A stretch of 64,000 bases of DNA from Nitrosomonas sp. (GTDB lineage Bacteria; Pseudomonadota; Gammaproteobacteria; Burkholderiales; Nitrosomonadaceae), in contig NZ_JAMWZS010000002.1 in assembly GCF_024282095.1 (NCBI RefSeq), positions 62,001-126,000 of the forward strand, in the 5' to 3' direction. Below, piece by piece: positions 1-10,400 of the stretch (position 1 is the first letter of the stretch; each line of letters begins with the position of its first letter). The position numbers were made by a program, and so were the translations under genes. The notes beneath the pieces are model-generated. The model did not search any database and was not told where the DNA came from. It worked only from the letters and a program-made list of their open reading frames with translations.

Positions 1-216
1 TGCGCTACTCACACACACGCCATTGAGCAAGATTTCTCCTGCCGACACCGACTCAAAACCGGCGATACACCGTAATGCGGTTGTCTTACCGCAACCACTC
101 GGCCCCAGCAAACAACCAATCTGCCCTTGCTGCAATTGCAGAGATAAATCACGAATAACGACTTGCTCACCATAAGCTTGCCGGACATTGTTAAGTTGCA
201 ATAACACTGGATTCAT
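1..216 (-). CDS. fbpC: Fe(III) ABC transporter ATP-binding protein, partial
   Basis: This is the first 72 codons of the ATPase that powers the FbpABC iron importer on the cytoplasmic face of the inner membrane; the rest lies beyond the window edge. The reverse strand reads an ABC N-terminus with a Walker A motif GPSGCGKTT at residues 38-46, followed by the usual ALRCIAGFE and a GEILLNG strand. The ATG lies four bases after the fbpB stop codon, so the two are translationally coupled in the order fbpA-fbpB-fbpC. The substrate is inferred from the neighbours; the visible part alone would only say ABC transporter of the polyamine/iron/sulfate class. Confidence 0.85.
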   Translation of the reverse strand, partial: MNPVLLQLNNVRQAYGEQVVIRDLSLQLQQGQIGCLLGPSGCGKTTALRCIAGFESVSAGEILLNGVCVSSA

Positions 217-220
217 TAAT

Positions 221-1912
221 TTATTTCTCAGTTTGGCGCATGAACAATATGATCGGTATCAAACCGGCCAACACAAGCGTCACGGCAGGCAAGGCTGCCT
301 GTTCCCATTGCCCTTCCGAAGTCATTTCAAAAATCCGCACAGCCAGCGTATCCCAGCCAAAAGGACGTGTCATCAATGTAATGGGCATTTCCTTCATGAC
401 ATCAACAAACACTAAGGTTGCCGCAGTAAAAATACCCGGTTTCAGTATCGGAATATGCACTTTCCGGATCATCGCCCAACCATGCAACCCCAAACTCATC
501 GCCGCTTCATCAATGCTGTGGGTAATGCGTTGCATCGCACCGTCAATGGGATAATGACTGACCGCCATAAAGCGTATCAAATAGGCGATCAGCATGATCA
601 TCAGCGTGCCTTGAATCAGTTGACCCGTTTCAATCCGGAACCAATGCAGGATTAACTCACTGAGTTGCCCATCCAGCCAGGCAAGCGGCACATACACGCC
701 AATCGCCAGCACCGTGCCGGGCAATGCATAGCCAATGGTTGCCGTACGCACTGCGGTGCGCGTGGCAGGGCCGGGATAACGCCGCGCCGCATAAACCATG
801 GCAATCACAACCAGACAGGTCAACACAGCGGCCAAGCCGGACAACGATAGCGAATGCCACAGAAATTCCAGGTAACGCGCGACATCATAATCTTGTGCAA
901 ACGATTGTAGCGCCCAGACACTTAATTGCGTAACCGGCAGCAGAAATGCAAAAAACAATACACTGAGAACAAAACCGGTAACCAGCCAATTATGCCAGCC
1001 TGTCAGTTGGATGCGTTGTGCTCTTGCGCTTCTTTTATTTTCAGCATAGCGCATACGCGCCCTGAATTGTTGCTCCACAACAATTACCACAAAAACAATC
1101 ATAATCAGCAAGGAAGCAAGCTGGGAAGCCGCATGCAGGGAAAACATGCTGAACCACGCTTTGTAAATAGCCGTCGTAAACGTATTGTAGTTAAACACCG
1201 CCACCGTGCCGAAATCCGCCAGCGTTTCCATCAGCACCAGCATGATACCCCCGGCTATCCAGGGACGTGCCATGGGCAGCACCACCTTGAAGAAGCCTTG
1301 CCGGCGGTTTAAACCCAGCGATTGCGCCACTTCCAACGAGCGTTTACCCTGACTCAGAAAGGCATTGCGCGCCAGCAAATACACATAGGGATAAAAAGCC
1401 AACGTCATGACAATAATGACGCCTATCCTACCTCGTATATCCGGAAACCAGGATAAATCGGAATCCAACCACGCACGCAATGCAGTCTGTAGTGGACCGG
1501 TGAAATCAAACAAGCCCAATGCGACAAAGGCCGTCACATAGGCGGGCATCGCCAGCGGCAATAACAACGCCCAGGAAAAAAAGCGGCGCCCGGGGAACTC
1601 ATACACAGCCGTAAACCAGGCCAGACTGATGCCCAAGAACGCGGTACCCGTGATAACGCCCAACGCAAGCCAGAACGTATTGACCAACAAAAGCGGCAGC
1701 GTAGTTTCAGCCAGATGTTGCCAAATATCACTGGCAGGCGCAAAAAATGATGAAACGATCACACCAACAGGTGCTAATACCAATGCAGCCGCTATAAAAG
1801 GAACCAGACGCCACATGGTCATGACATGATATGGATTTAACCGGTCGGACACATTTGCTACGGGAGTTTTATTTTCCACCACGCCGCGCGCTGCATTGTT
1901 CTGTGCACTCAC
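221..1912 (-). CDS. fbpB: Fe(III) ABC transporter permease
   Basis: A 563-residue inner-membrane permease that passes ferric iron from the periplasmic binding protein to the cytoplasm. It is a fused double permease with about twelve membrane helices. Each half carries a cytoplasmic EAA-type loop that contacts the ATPase: LEVAQSLGLNRRQGFFKVVLP in the first half and IDEAAMSLGLHGWAMIRKV in the second. The length and duplicated layout match FbpB/AfuB/SfuB permeases. The start lies ten bases after the fbpA stop codon and fbpC follows after four bases, so the three genes are one operon. The N-terminal 25 residues are hydrophilic, which is normal for the family. Confidence 0.9.
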   Translation of the reverse strand: MSAQNNAARGVVENKTPVANVSDRLNPYHVMTMWRLVPFIAAALVLAPVGVIVSSFFAPASDIWQHLAETTLPLLLVNTFWLALGVITGTAFLGISLAWFTAVYEFPGRRFFSWALLLPLAMPAYVTAFVALGLFDFTGPLQTALRAWLDSDLSWFPDIRGRIGVIIVMTLAFYPYVYLLARNAFLSQGKRSLEVAQSLGLNRRQGFFKVVLPMARPWIAGGIMLVLMETLADFGTVAVFNYNTFTTAIYKAWFSMFSLHAASQLASLLIMIVFVVIVVEQQFRARMRYAENKRSARAQRIQLTGWHNWLVTGFVLSVLFFAFLLPVTQLSVWALQSFAQDYDVARYLEFLWHSLSLSGLAAVLTCLVVIAMVYAARRYPGPATRTAVRTATIGYALPGTVLAIGVYVPLAWLDGQLSELILHWFRIETGQLIQGTLMIMLIAYLIRFMAVSHYPIDGAMQRITHSIDEAAMSLGLHGWAMIRKVHIPILKPGIFTAATLVFVDVMKEMPITLMTRPFGWDTLAVRIFEMTSEGQWEQAALPAVTLVLAGLIPIILFMRQTEK

Positions 1913-1921
1913 CCCGCCTTA

Positions 1922-2935
1922 TTACCGGTAACCTGCGCGATCCATCAATTTCACAGCAGTCGTCTGTAATTCACCGGCCTTAACCAGATTCATCGGGTTT
2001 TGCTTAAAGCCGCCCCACGATGCGACAAATGGATCCGCTGCAATTTTGGGATTTACCGGATATTCCATATTCACATCTGCAAATAGATTCTGCGCTTTAT
2101 CGGATGATAAGAATTCCAGTAACTTAATGGCGGCTTGCCCATTACGGCCATGACGCGTGACACCGGCACCTGAAATATTCACATGCACGCCACCGTCATT
2201 CTGATTTGGCCAGAAAACCGCCAACGGTAAATTTGGATCCTTCTTCATTAGCCGACCGTAGTAATAGGTATTCACCAAGGTCACATCACATTTGCCGGCA
2301 GCGACAAATTCCAGCGCTCTGGTATCATCCGACAATGGATCGGTTGCCAGATTCGCTACCCAGCCTTTAACGATCCTTTCCGTCTCAGCTTGACCATGTT
2401 CGGCAATCATCATGGCCACCAGCGATTGGTTATACACTTTCTTTGAAGTACGCAAACATAAACGATTACGCCACTTGGGATCGGCCAGATTCTCATACGT
2501 CGAAAGTTCTTCTGGTTTTACTTTTTTAGTGTTATAGATCAATGTACGTGCGCGTATCGACAAACCAAACCATGCATTTTCAGGATCCCGTAAATGTGCT
2601 GGAATATTGCTCTGAAGCACATCGGATTGCACAGGTTTCAGCAATCCCGCTTGCGCCGCTGCCCAGAGGTTCCCGGCATCTGCGGTTATCAACATATCAG
2701 CCGGTGTATTTTTCCCTTCTGCTTCCAATCGGGCCAGCAATGCGCCTTCATTGTCAGTGGTATATTTGACTTTGATTCCGGTTTCCTTGGTGAAGGCATC
2801 AAACATGGGCTTGATGAGCTGTTCAATTCGCGCCGAATAAACGACCACTTCTTCAGCATGTAACGAATGGGTAGCGAACAAAGAAGAAAAGCAGAAAACC
2901 GTCACAAAAAAATAATTTAAGTTAAATCGAAGCAT
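1922..2935 (-). CDS. fbpA: Fe(III)-binding periplasmic protein
   Basis: A 337-residue precursor of the periplasmic receptor that captures free ferric iron for the FbpBC importer. A Sec signal peptide is visible at residues 1-27, ending in LHA before EEVVVYSAR, the typical start of mature FbpA. The tandem tyrosines NTYYYGRL near residue 224 match the conserved iron-binding tyrosine pair of the bacterial transferrin family. The C-terminus has the common KAGELQTTAVKLMDRAGYR ending. It is first in the operon and is preceded by a Fur-box-like promoter, so iron-repressed expression is likely. A sulfate or thiosulfate receptor is unlikely because of the tyrosine motif. Confidence 0.92.
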   Translation of the reverse strand: MLRFNLNYFFVTVFCFSSLFATHSLHAEEVVVYSARIEQLIKPMFDAFTKETGIKVKYTTDNEGALLARLEAEGKNTPADMLITADAGNLWAAAQAGLLKPVQSDVLQSNIPAHLRDPENAWFGLSIRARTLIYNTKKVKPEELSTYENLADPKWRNRLCLRTSKKVYNQSLVAMMIAEHGQAETERIVKGWVANLATDPLSDDTRALEFVAAGKCDVTLVNTYYYGRLMKKDPNLPLAVFWPNQNDGGVHVNISGAGVTRHGRNGQAAIKLLEFLSSDKAQNLFADVNMEYPVNPKIAADPFVASWGGFKQNPMNLVKAGELQTTAVKLMDRAGYR

Positions 2936-2985
2936 TACAAAATTCCAGGAAGAAAGTTCAAGAATTGGATTGATTACTGATGGCT

Positions 2986-3015
2986 ACTATATTATGGATA
3001 AGAATAATTATCAAT
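2986..3015 (-). promoter_or_regulatory. fbpA promoter with overlapping Fur-box-like site
   Basis: On the minus strand a -35 hexamer TTGATA (3009-3014) and a -10 hexamer TATAGT (2986-2991) are separated by exactly 17 bases. The plus-strand stretch 2997-3015, gataagaataattatcaat, matches 13 of 19 positions of the classical Fur consensus and overlaps the -35 element and spacer. Binding of Fe-Fur there would block polymerase. The match is by eye; the transcription start is not known. Confidence 0.6.
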
Positions 3016-3050
3016 TAAATGATCACAGTCATTTTTCAATCACTCAGCGG

Positions 3051-3860
3051 TCATGAATCCAAATTTTTACGTCCTATTAACGGCAACTTGATCGCCGGCG
3101 GATCCAGATCAACGCCAAAAGAAAGTCCGAGAAAGTTGAACTCAATTCCTTCCACCGCGCTGACCAATACCCCCATCAAACCAAACACTGAAATCTGGAA
3201 ACCGCTGCCACTCGGTGCTTGTGAAACCAACCGATACCCCAGATAATCCTTGCCGATCGCTGTTGGCGGCAAATCCAGCTGAAGCTCCGGAACAGCCCGT
3301 GACACCCAGGCAGTAAACGTATTGGAATTCGGTCCCGGCCAGATCGTGTAATCCTTTGCATACGGATAGCTCTTTGCCGCTTGATCAATTTTCTCAATCA
3401 ATGCGTCCACACCGTCACCCCGCTTCTCCAGCAGTATCTCCGGAACATTGCCATACCAGCGCCTGTCAGGCACGTTTTCATAAATCACTAACACCGGCAT
3501 TTTCCTGCGCTGCAGCCATCCGATCACTTCATAGATGGTATAGGACTGCGCTCTGGATGGTTTCACCGCGATCCACGTATGAATTCCCAAATAGCCGCGC
3601 CAGCTATAAGCGCGCGCACCATATACTTGAACAATCGCTTCCGGCGTTGTCGCAGGATCCGGCGCCAATCCAACCGGCTCACGGCTTGCATTCCACCAGT
3701 ATTGTGCCTGCGCCTGGCCCGGAATAGCCGCCAGTACTATGAAACTCAGCAAAAGCAATAGGGAAAATGCCGACAAGAAACGACTCACTGATCTACTCAA
3801 GGGGTAATCGGTTAAAACAGAATTGCGCACTATTCTATTCAAGAAAGTTGATCTCGACAT
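3051..3860 (-). CDS. DUF3750 family exported protein
   Basis: A 269-residue protein of unknown function matching the DUF3750 pattern: GARAYSWRGYLGIHTWIAVKP, then RRWYGNVPEILLEKRGD, then a conserved WPGPNSNTFTAWVSRAVPEL and LPPTAIGKDYL. A hydrophobic N-terminal segment at residues 25-48 ends in GQAQAQ and looks like a signal peptide, so the protein is probably periplasmic or membrane-tethered. The open frame runs upstream to 4073 but overlaps the GTPase gene; the ATG at 3860 was chosen because it follows that gene's stop. An ATG at 3899 would add 13 residues and cannot be excluded. It sits at the end of an apparent three-gene operon with two GTPases. Confidence 0.75.
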   Translation of the reverse strand: MSRSTFLNRIVRNSVLTDYPLSRSVSRFLSAFSLLLLLSFIVLAAIPGQAQAQYWWNASREPVGLAPDPATTPEAIVQVYGARAYSWRGYLGIHTWIAVKPSRAQSYTIYEVIGWLQRRKMPVLVIYENVPDRRWYGNVPEILLEKRGDGVDALIEKIDQAAKSYPYAKDYTIWPGPNSNTFTAWVSRAVPELQLDLPPTAIGKDYLGYRLVSQAPSGSGFQISVFGLMGVLVSAVEGIEFNFLGLSFGVDLDPPAIKLPLIGRKNLDS

Positions 3861-3901
3861 ATGAAAAATCCGGTATGTGTTGTTACCTTGCCGTCGCATC
3901 G

Positions 3902-5455
3902 CTATCGCTCGGCGCGTTTGCCCAGTATTTCCGGCAAATTCCGCAAGAACCGCCCGGCACCCGCCATCTGGCGGCGCAGCATCACCCAGTCTTCGGCGCG
4001 CTTCCTTGCGTCCAGACAGCGCATCAGACGCACTCTGAGCGCTTCTTCCTGATGGTCTAGTATGGCCGCCCACAGGGTATCATCCACATTATAAACTTTG
4101 CCATCCAGCAGGCAGACAGGAATGACCCGCTCTACCGGCACCGCAAGATCAGCAGCGATAGCCCGTACCGCGGCGTTGATGTTGGCCGCCTTACTATTCA
4201 GCCGATCAGTCAAATCATAGGGAGGTTGCCATTCATTAACCGGGCGCAATCGATCAATATGACTGGCCACGACCAGCAAAGGTGGCGGATGGCGATCCAT
4301 TCTTGCCGCCTGGGACGCGCGCAAGGCATCCAAACAATCGCGCTCGATCTGCCGATCAGGGCGATTGACCGGGCTAACCCATAAAATCAAATCGGCATTC
4401 ACAGCCGCTGCCAGCATTTGTTGGTTATCAAACAACGGACTATCACACCCGGGGCTGTCAAATATCAATGCCTGGGTTAATCCTTCGCGTGACAAAGCAA
4501 ATGGCTTGAGCGCCTGAGTTGTGTCAGGCAGCACATCGGTGCTCGTCGCAAGCTCTCCAAACAAGGCATTGATCAAGCTGGATTTGCCCGCATTGGATCG
4601 TCCAAGGATGAGGATACGCAACGGCTCCACAACCGCCCTTTCTGTTTCCGCAACTTGGTTCAGATCCGCCCTGGATAGCGGTGTTGGCGATGCCGTCGGC
4701 TCTTCATCACCTAATGGCAAACGACCGCTATACAGATCAATGGCGTAATAACCCACCTTGCACACATACGCGCGCAAAAACCAACGATGCAATTCATTCC
4801 TGGCCTCATCAAAACTGCGCGCGCGCAAATGCCGCCACGCCTCGCCAAGCAGCGCATTGACGGGATTGAAAATGATACTGCCCGCCCGATAGATATTGAC
4901 TATTTGCTCTGCCTTGGCCTTCCAGCGTTGTATGCGGAACAGATCGCCGATGGTCAGGCGATTGCTGAACGGTATTTTTTCAGCGACATCCTGGCGCAAA
5001 TCACGGCTCGCGCGTTCGATAATCAGCAACGTATGCGGCACAGTCAGTTCGAGCAGCGGTTTCTCTACATCCGGGTGATAACAATGCGCAACGGTTTCCA
5101 GCGCTTTCTGTCCCAGTTCCAGCATCCATGTCCCGTCCTCGAGTGGCCAATCCTCCGGACTGCATGTTGCCGCCAATGCTTCAACTTTCTGCCACACCAC
5201 ATCCGCGCTCGGCGGCCAATCCGGATTGGGTTCGGTGGCCGCATCCGCTAACAAGCGACGCTCACGCCGCACCAGCCACTGCTGCAAGCCATACCCCATA
5301 ACACCACATAGCACCATGGCGATCAGCCAAACCTGTAGATTTCCACTCTGCCACAGCCATAGCACACCAAAACCCAGCAATGCCAGTATAGGCAGCAGCA
5401 TCAGCATGAAAACCAATAATCGCAGCGGATCAAAACGTGGCAGCGGTGTTTTCAT
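3902..5455 (-). CDS. Membrane-anchored dynamin-like/Era-like GTPase
   Basis: A 517-residue protein with two membrane helices at about residues 15-62, a helical middle region, and a C-terminal GTPase domain. GTPase motifs are clear: G1 GRSNAGKSSLIN near residue 287, G3 DSPGCDSP near 332, and a G4-like SHID near 398. The two N-terminal helices would leave the GTPase domain in the cytoplasm. The start ATG overlaps the stop of the upstream GTPase gene as ATGA, so the two are translationally coupled and probably act together. The specific function is unknown; the domain is closest in style to the 50S-ribosome-binding GTPase superfamily. Confidence 0.75.
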   Translation of the reverse strand: MKTPLPRFDPLRLLVFMLMLLPILALLGFGVLWLWQSGNLQVWLIAMVLCGVMGYGLQQWLVRRERRLLADAATEPNPDWPPSADVVWQKVEALAATCSPEDWPLEDGTWMLELGQKALETVAHCYHPDVEKPLLELTVPHTLLIIERASRDLRQDVAEKIPFSNRLTIGDLFRIQRWKAKAEQIVNIYRAGSIIFNPVNALLGEAWRHLRARSFDEARNELHRWFLRAYVCKVGYYAIDLYSGRLPLGDEEPTASPTPLSRADLNQVAETERAVVEPLRILILGRSNAGKSSLINALFGELATSTDVLPDTTQALKPFALSREGLTQALIFDSPGCDSPLFDNQQMLAAAVNADLILWVSPVNRPDRQIERDCLDALRASQAARMDRHPPPLLVVASHIDRLRPVNEWQPPYDLTDRLNSKAANINAAVRAIAADLAVPVERVIPVCLLDGKVYNVDDTLWAAILDHQEEALRVRLMRCLDARKRAEDWVMLRRQMAGAGRFLRNLPEILGKRAER

Positions 5456-6684
5456 TCGGGTTTACCCTGCAAACGATCTTTGAGTATGGACGCACCGCGT
5501 TCCAATTCCTCTGCATAAATCCGGCGCAGCGCTTCAGGATCGACATTCAAACCATCCTTGCGCCGGGCAAAGAAGTAGATCGCCGCCTTACCCAATGCAT
5601 ACGTAGTCGCACCACTGGAACTGGCGCCCCATACCGCTCCGACCGTCTGTCCCCAGAAAGGAATCACTTTAACCACAGCACGGCTCAGCAAACGGGCAAG
5701 ATACCCGGATGCAATTCCCGCTCCCGCTAGTCCGAGAAATTCTGTCATGGTGCTTTTATCCCAATGCTGTCCGTATAGCAGCGCCAAGCTATGCAGCAGC
5801 TTCGCCTGAACCGCCGATACCGCGACCAGATCCACCACCGGTAAAGCGCCCAATCCTGCCGCTACGAGCGCATACCCCGCGATATGCTGGTGCGCGGTAC
5901 GCGCATACAGATCGTGCACTTCTTTATCGCCACTGAGCTGGTGCTGCAAACCCAACGGCAATAGTAATTCAATCGCCTGCCACAAGGCTTCCAAGCCATA
6001 ATTCGGCGGTTCAAGCCCATCCTCAGGCAATGTCAAATCCACCGCCACCCAGCGTACCGGTGCAGCACCGGGCAGTTGTTTCAAGGCACTGCGTTGTGCC
6101 AACAAAGCGCGGCGCAAATCAACCGGAACCGTTTCCGGCAATGGATCACTATCATAAGACCACGGATGCACATGCCCGCATTCACCCGGATAAAGTTCAT
6201 GCAAACCGGTTTGCACGATCAATACAGGCCATTCGGGATGACGCCCGCGGATGGTATGCAGCACGTCAAATACCGCAGTCTGGTTGATATCAGACACCTT
6301 CATCACAGCAACCAGCAAATGCGCCTGAGACTCGCAGTAGTGAATATCGTCATCAGGATCATACGAAACTTCGCCCAGCCCCCGCGTATCCAGAAACCTG
6401 ATAACCGGCACCTCAGCAGGAAAATCATAAAAACGGGAACTGCGCGTACACGGCTGAAAACCATTACCAATTTCGGCCGCTTCGCTACCGGTCAGCGCTC
6501 GGATAATCGATGTCTTGCCAGCCTGCGTCTTGCCCAGCAACCATAATACTGGCACCGGCATCTTGATACGCGCTTCGTGCAAAGATGCCTCCAGCAGTGC
6601 CTTATCGACTGTTGGTTCCAGCAACGCAATCCGGAGTTGCTCCCAGTAGTCCGTCCAGTTTTTCAGATCGCTTAGTTTCATCAT
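5452..6684 (-). CDS. GTPase with C-terminal DUF697 (YcjF-like) domain
   Basis: A 410-residue protein with a GTPase domain in the first half and a DUF697-type hydrophobic region at about residues 265-400. The G1 motif GKTQAGKTSI is at residues 51-60, followed by a G3 motif DTRGLGE and a G4-like VQTGLHE. The C-terminal part contains GYALVAAGLGALPVVDLVAV and further hydrophobic stretches that probably touch the membrane. It is first in the operon and overlaps the next GTPase gene by four bases. Paired GTPases of this kind are seen in other proteobacteria, but their role is unknown; a link to envelope stress or membrane remodelling is conjecture. Confidence 0.75.
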   Translation of the reverse strand: MMKLSDLKNWTDYWEQLRIALLEPTVDKALLEASLHEARIKMPVPVLWLLGKTQAGKTSIIRALTGSEAAEIGNGFQPCTRSSRFYDFPAEVPVIRFLDTRGLGEVSYDPDDDIHYCESQAHLLVAVMKVSDINQTAVFDVLHTIRGRHPEWPVLIVQTGLHELYPGECGHVHPWSYDSDPLPETVPVDLRRALLAQRSALKQLPGAAPVRWVAVDLTLPEDGLEPPNYGLEALWQAIELLLPLGLQHQLSGDKEVHDLYARTAHQHIAGYALVAAGLGALPVVDLVAVSAVQAKLLHSLALLYGQHWDKSTMTEFLGLAGAGIASGYLARLLSRAVVKVIPFWGQTVGAVWGASSSGATTYALGKAAIYFFARRKDGLNVDPEALRRIYAEELERGASILKDRLQGKPE

Positions 6685-7475
6685 CCTGTTGATTCATCAA
6701 TGATCTTGCAAAATTCCTCTCAAGATTCTTCCAGCATAAATAAATTATCTGACCCATTATATTTTCACTTTACATCCGCCTCAGCAAACTGGTTGAGCTC
6801 ACTTGAAACTCGATTGGGTATTTTAGCTTGTATGCTATTAAAAGAAATCAACATCCGTCGTATCACAGAATTAAAATTCACAATTCAATTACCTATCGTT
6901 CGTTCCATAAGGTATCACCGGTTAATTTGTGCCATTAGCCGACCGTTTGAAAACGTTTTAGGCAGTCGATACCAGGCAAAAACAGGCGAGAAAGCGCAAT
7001 TTATGCGTAATACATGAGCATTCCGAGCCTGTTTTAACACCGTAGCGGCAACGCAGGCCGGTTAGGAATCAGAGTCCCTTCACACTTCACTCAACCTAGG
7101 ATTATTCAACACATGAAAGTAAGAATATATTCCAATTGAATGTCAGTATTTTTGACCATGAGCTAGAGATTTGGTATTTTATTAGCCATATTGCCGAAAA
7201 GGTCGATTGTTTTTTTGGCTTACCAATGCAATAAGCACATAAAATCTAACGGAAATCAAACCCCGTTAGAAATCTAGGCACAGCAAAATCGAGTCAGCCG
7301 AGTCAGAAGTGGCGATCTTGTAACTCAAGCATTGAGAAATAAAGCGCACTCATATTGTAATAATCACAACATACAAGCTGCGCCGGTATACCCCACGCGA
7401 TTATTAATTAAGCTGCATTTATGCGTTTCATAAAGGTGATACATCATTTGAATAATTCTCTTCCAAGCATAACTG
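6685..7475. other. Intergenic region with one dispersed repeat
   Basis: This 791-base divergent intergenic region contains no convincing gene. An open frame at 6700-7017 has no family resemblance and runs into a dispersed repeat, so it was not called. The stretch 6938-7062 is a copy of the short element described separately. The remainder is A+T-rich and must hold the promoters of the leftward GTPase operon and of the rightward PAS-GGDEF-EAL gene; no hexamers stand out clearly. Confidence 0.6.
6938..7062 (+). repeat. Dispersed MITE-like element, family 1 (diverged copy)
   Basis: This copy shares the core ataccaggcaaaaacaggcg and gagaaagcgca with copies near 14.3 kb and 53.4 kb. The left end GCCGACCGTTTGAAAAC is preceded by TA. 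The right end lacks the internal part of the terminal repeat and finishes GCAGGCCGG before TTAG. No coding sequence is inside. It lies in the intergenic region upstream of the PAS-rich gene. Confidence 0.75.
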
Positions 7476-10400
7476 ATGAAGAATTCCGGATACCTCATTG
7501 ACATCATAGAGCATAGTGGGCTGATTGTTTATATCAAGGACGTTCACGGTAACTTTCTGTTTGTCAATAAAAAATTCGAAACAGTTTTTGATATCCATCG
7601 CGGTGATATTTTAGGCAAAACCAGTACTGAGCTTTTTCCTAAGAATATTGCCGCTATTCTGGATCGAAATGATCAGATGGTGATGCAGTCTGAAAAAACG
7701 ATTGAGTATGAGGATTATCTGGATCTTGCTCACGACCAACGCTATCTTGTTTGCTCAAAATTCCCTCTTCATAGTGCTTTCAGGCAAAAAACGACGATCT
7801 GTACAATATTGACTGATATCACTGAATGCAAGCACACTGAGATAACACTTAAGAACACCAAGGTTCACTATCGTAGTTTATTCGAAGAATCACATGATGC
7901 GCAGTTGATTCTCGCTCCACCGACATGGGACTTCCAGATAGCCAATTCGGCAGCTGTCAGGATGTTCGGCTTATCCAAGACTTCGGATTTCATAACCTTA
8001 GAACTCAATCCCTGGAATCTCTCCCCGGAACGACAACCGGATGGCCGTTCTTCCTTGGATGCCGCGCTTGCCATGATTGAAATCGCGCTGTGCCAGGGAT
8101 CGCACTATTTCGAATGGAAACACAAGCGGGTAAATGGTGAAGAATTCCCCTGCATGGTGCTGCTGACTCGCATGCAATCCAACGAACTGGACTACCTGCA
8201 ATGTTCAGTACGGGATATTACCGAGCAAAAACAAATCGAGTCGGCTTTGCGGCGTAGCGAAGAACGCCTGTCCTATGCCCTCCAAGCAGCCAATGACGGT
8301 CTCTGGGATTTTAATCTGGAAACGCAAACCGCTTATTATTCGCCACGCTGGAAGGCAATGCTGGGTTATGGCCCGGACGAGCTGGCACCTGATTTTGATA
8401 CTTGGACAATGTTAATGCATCCGGAGGACAAAGACAGAACGCTGATGCTGCTCGATGATTATCTGGAAGGTTTCCTGGAGACATACAAAGCGGAATTTCG
8501 TATGCGCCATAAAGATGGTCACTGGGTTTACATCCTGTCACGCGGTATCTTGGCGCGCGATAGCCAGGGAGATCCCCTCTCACCGCGGCGCATCATCGGC
8601 ACCCACCTGGATATTACCGAACAGAAACAGAATGAAGCACTGCTGCGCGACAGCGAAAAGCGTTATCGCGTCATCTTCGAATCTTCTCACGATGCCAAAT
8701 TGGTTTGGTCACCCCGAACCAGAAAATTTGTCGATAGCAACCCGGCTGCACTCAAAATCTTTGGTGTCCCAGACACGCAAACCTTCACCTCCCTGGGGTT
8801 TACCGATGTCTCACCGGAGCGACAGGAAGATGGCTGCCTGTCGGCAGAAAAATCCGCAGAATGCATCGAAAAAGCGTTGCAGGATGGCTTCAGCTATTTC
8901 GAATGGACGCACCAGCGCCTGAATGGTGAATCCTTCTCCTCCACCGTCTTGCTGACGCGAATGGAAATAACAGGCAAATTCTATATTCTCGCCACTATAC
9001 GTGACATTACCGAGCAAAAACTAATAGAGCGCAAACTGCGCGAAAGCGAAGTGCTCTACCGCAAATTGTTCGAAAATTCACGTGACGCGATGATGATCAT
9101 GTCAGCGCGCACCAACAAGGTTGTCGAGTGCAATCGAGCGGCGCTCAAAATGTTGAAAGCATCCAGCGTCGATGAAATCAGTGGCCTGACTCCCCTGCAA
9201 TTTTCACCCGAATACCAACCCGAAGGCTGCACGTCACAGGAAAAATTTCACGAAGTGCTCTGCGCCACCATGCGCGATGGTTTTCACTATTTCGACTGGA
9301 CACACCGATGCATGAATGGTGAAGAATATCCTGCGGATGTGTTGGTATTTCCTGTAGAACTTGAAGGAGAGCTATACGTTCAATGTGTTCATCGTGAGAT
9401 CACCGAACAGAGGCGGGCAGAAAATGAGCTGCGCGAGAGCGAAGCCAGATACCGCAGCTTGTTTGAAGAGTCTCGCGATGCGCAATTCATTCTGGCACCG
9501 CCGACATGGCAATTCACCATGGCCAACCGGGCGGCTGCAGAAATGTTTGGTTTGGCTCAGTCAACTGATTTCTCCGTTTTGGGATTAGGCCCTGACAGCA
9601 TTTCACCCGAACGGCAACCGGATGGACGTCTTTCCAAGGATGCCGCCATCGACGTCATTGAAACAGCCCTGCGTCAAGGTTCACACTATTTCGAGTGGCA
9701 GCATCGGCGCATCGATGGGGAAGAATTCCCCTGCATGATGCTGCTCACGCGTATGCAATCCGACAATCAGGTCTTCCTGCAAGGTAGTGTGCGTGACATC
9801 ACGCGGCAAAAGCAGGCTGAATTGGCCTTGCGGCACAGTGAAGAAACATTAAAACGCGCCCAGGCAGTCGCACACATCGGCAGCTGGGAACTCAACATTG
9901 TTACCAAGCAATTTATCTGGTCTGCTGAAACCTATCGCATTCTCGGCGTACCGATTGGCGAACCCATTACCCAGCGAAGTTTTTCTTCCCGCATCCACCC
10001 GGATGATTATCACCAGGTGCAGGATATGTGGAATTTAGCGCTCAAGGGTGATCCTTTCGATTGCCATCACCGTATCCTGGTTGATAATCAGATCTTTTGG
10101 GTGCGCTTACGTGCCGAAATTCTATTTGCCACAGACGGCTCTCCGCTTTCCGTACTCGGCACCATCCAGGATATTACGCAAACCCATGAAATCAGTGAAT
10201 CGTTGCGTCGCAGTGAAGAGCGTCTGTCCTATGCGCTGCAAGCTGCCAGCGAAGGCCTGTGGGACTTAAATATCGAAACCAAGGCGGTCTATTATTCTCC
10301 GCGCTGGATGGAGATCGTGGGTTATCACCCCAACGAGCTGCCACCAAGTCTAGACACGTGGTCAATGCTGGTGCACCCGGATGAAAAAGACACAGCCCTG

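Noticed and set aside
6700-7017. 105-codon plus-strand frame upstream of the PAS gene
   Set aside because: No family resemblance, and its end lies in a dispersed repeat; likely chance.
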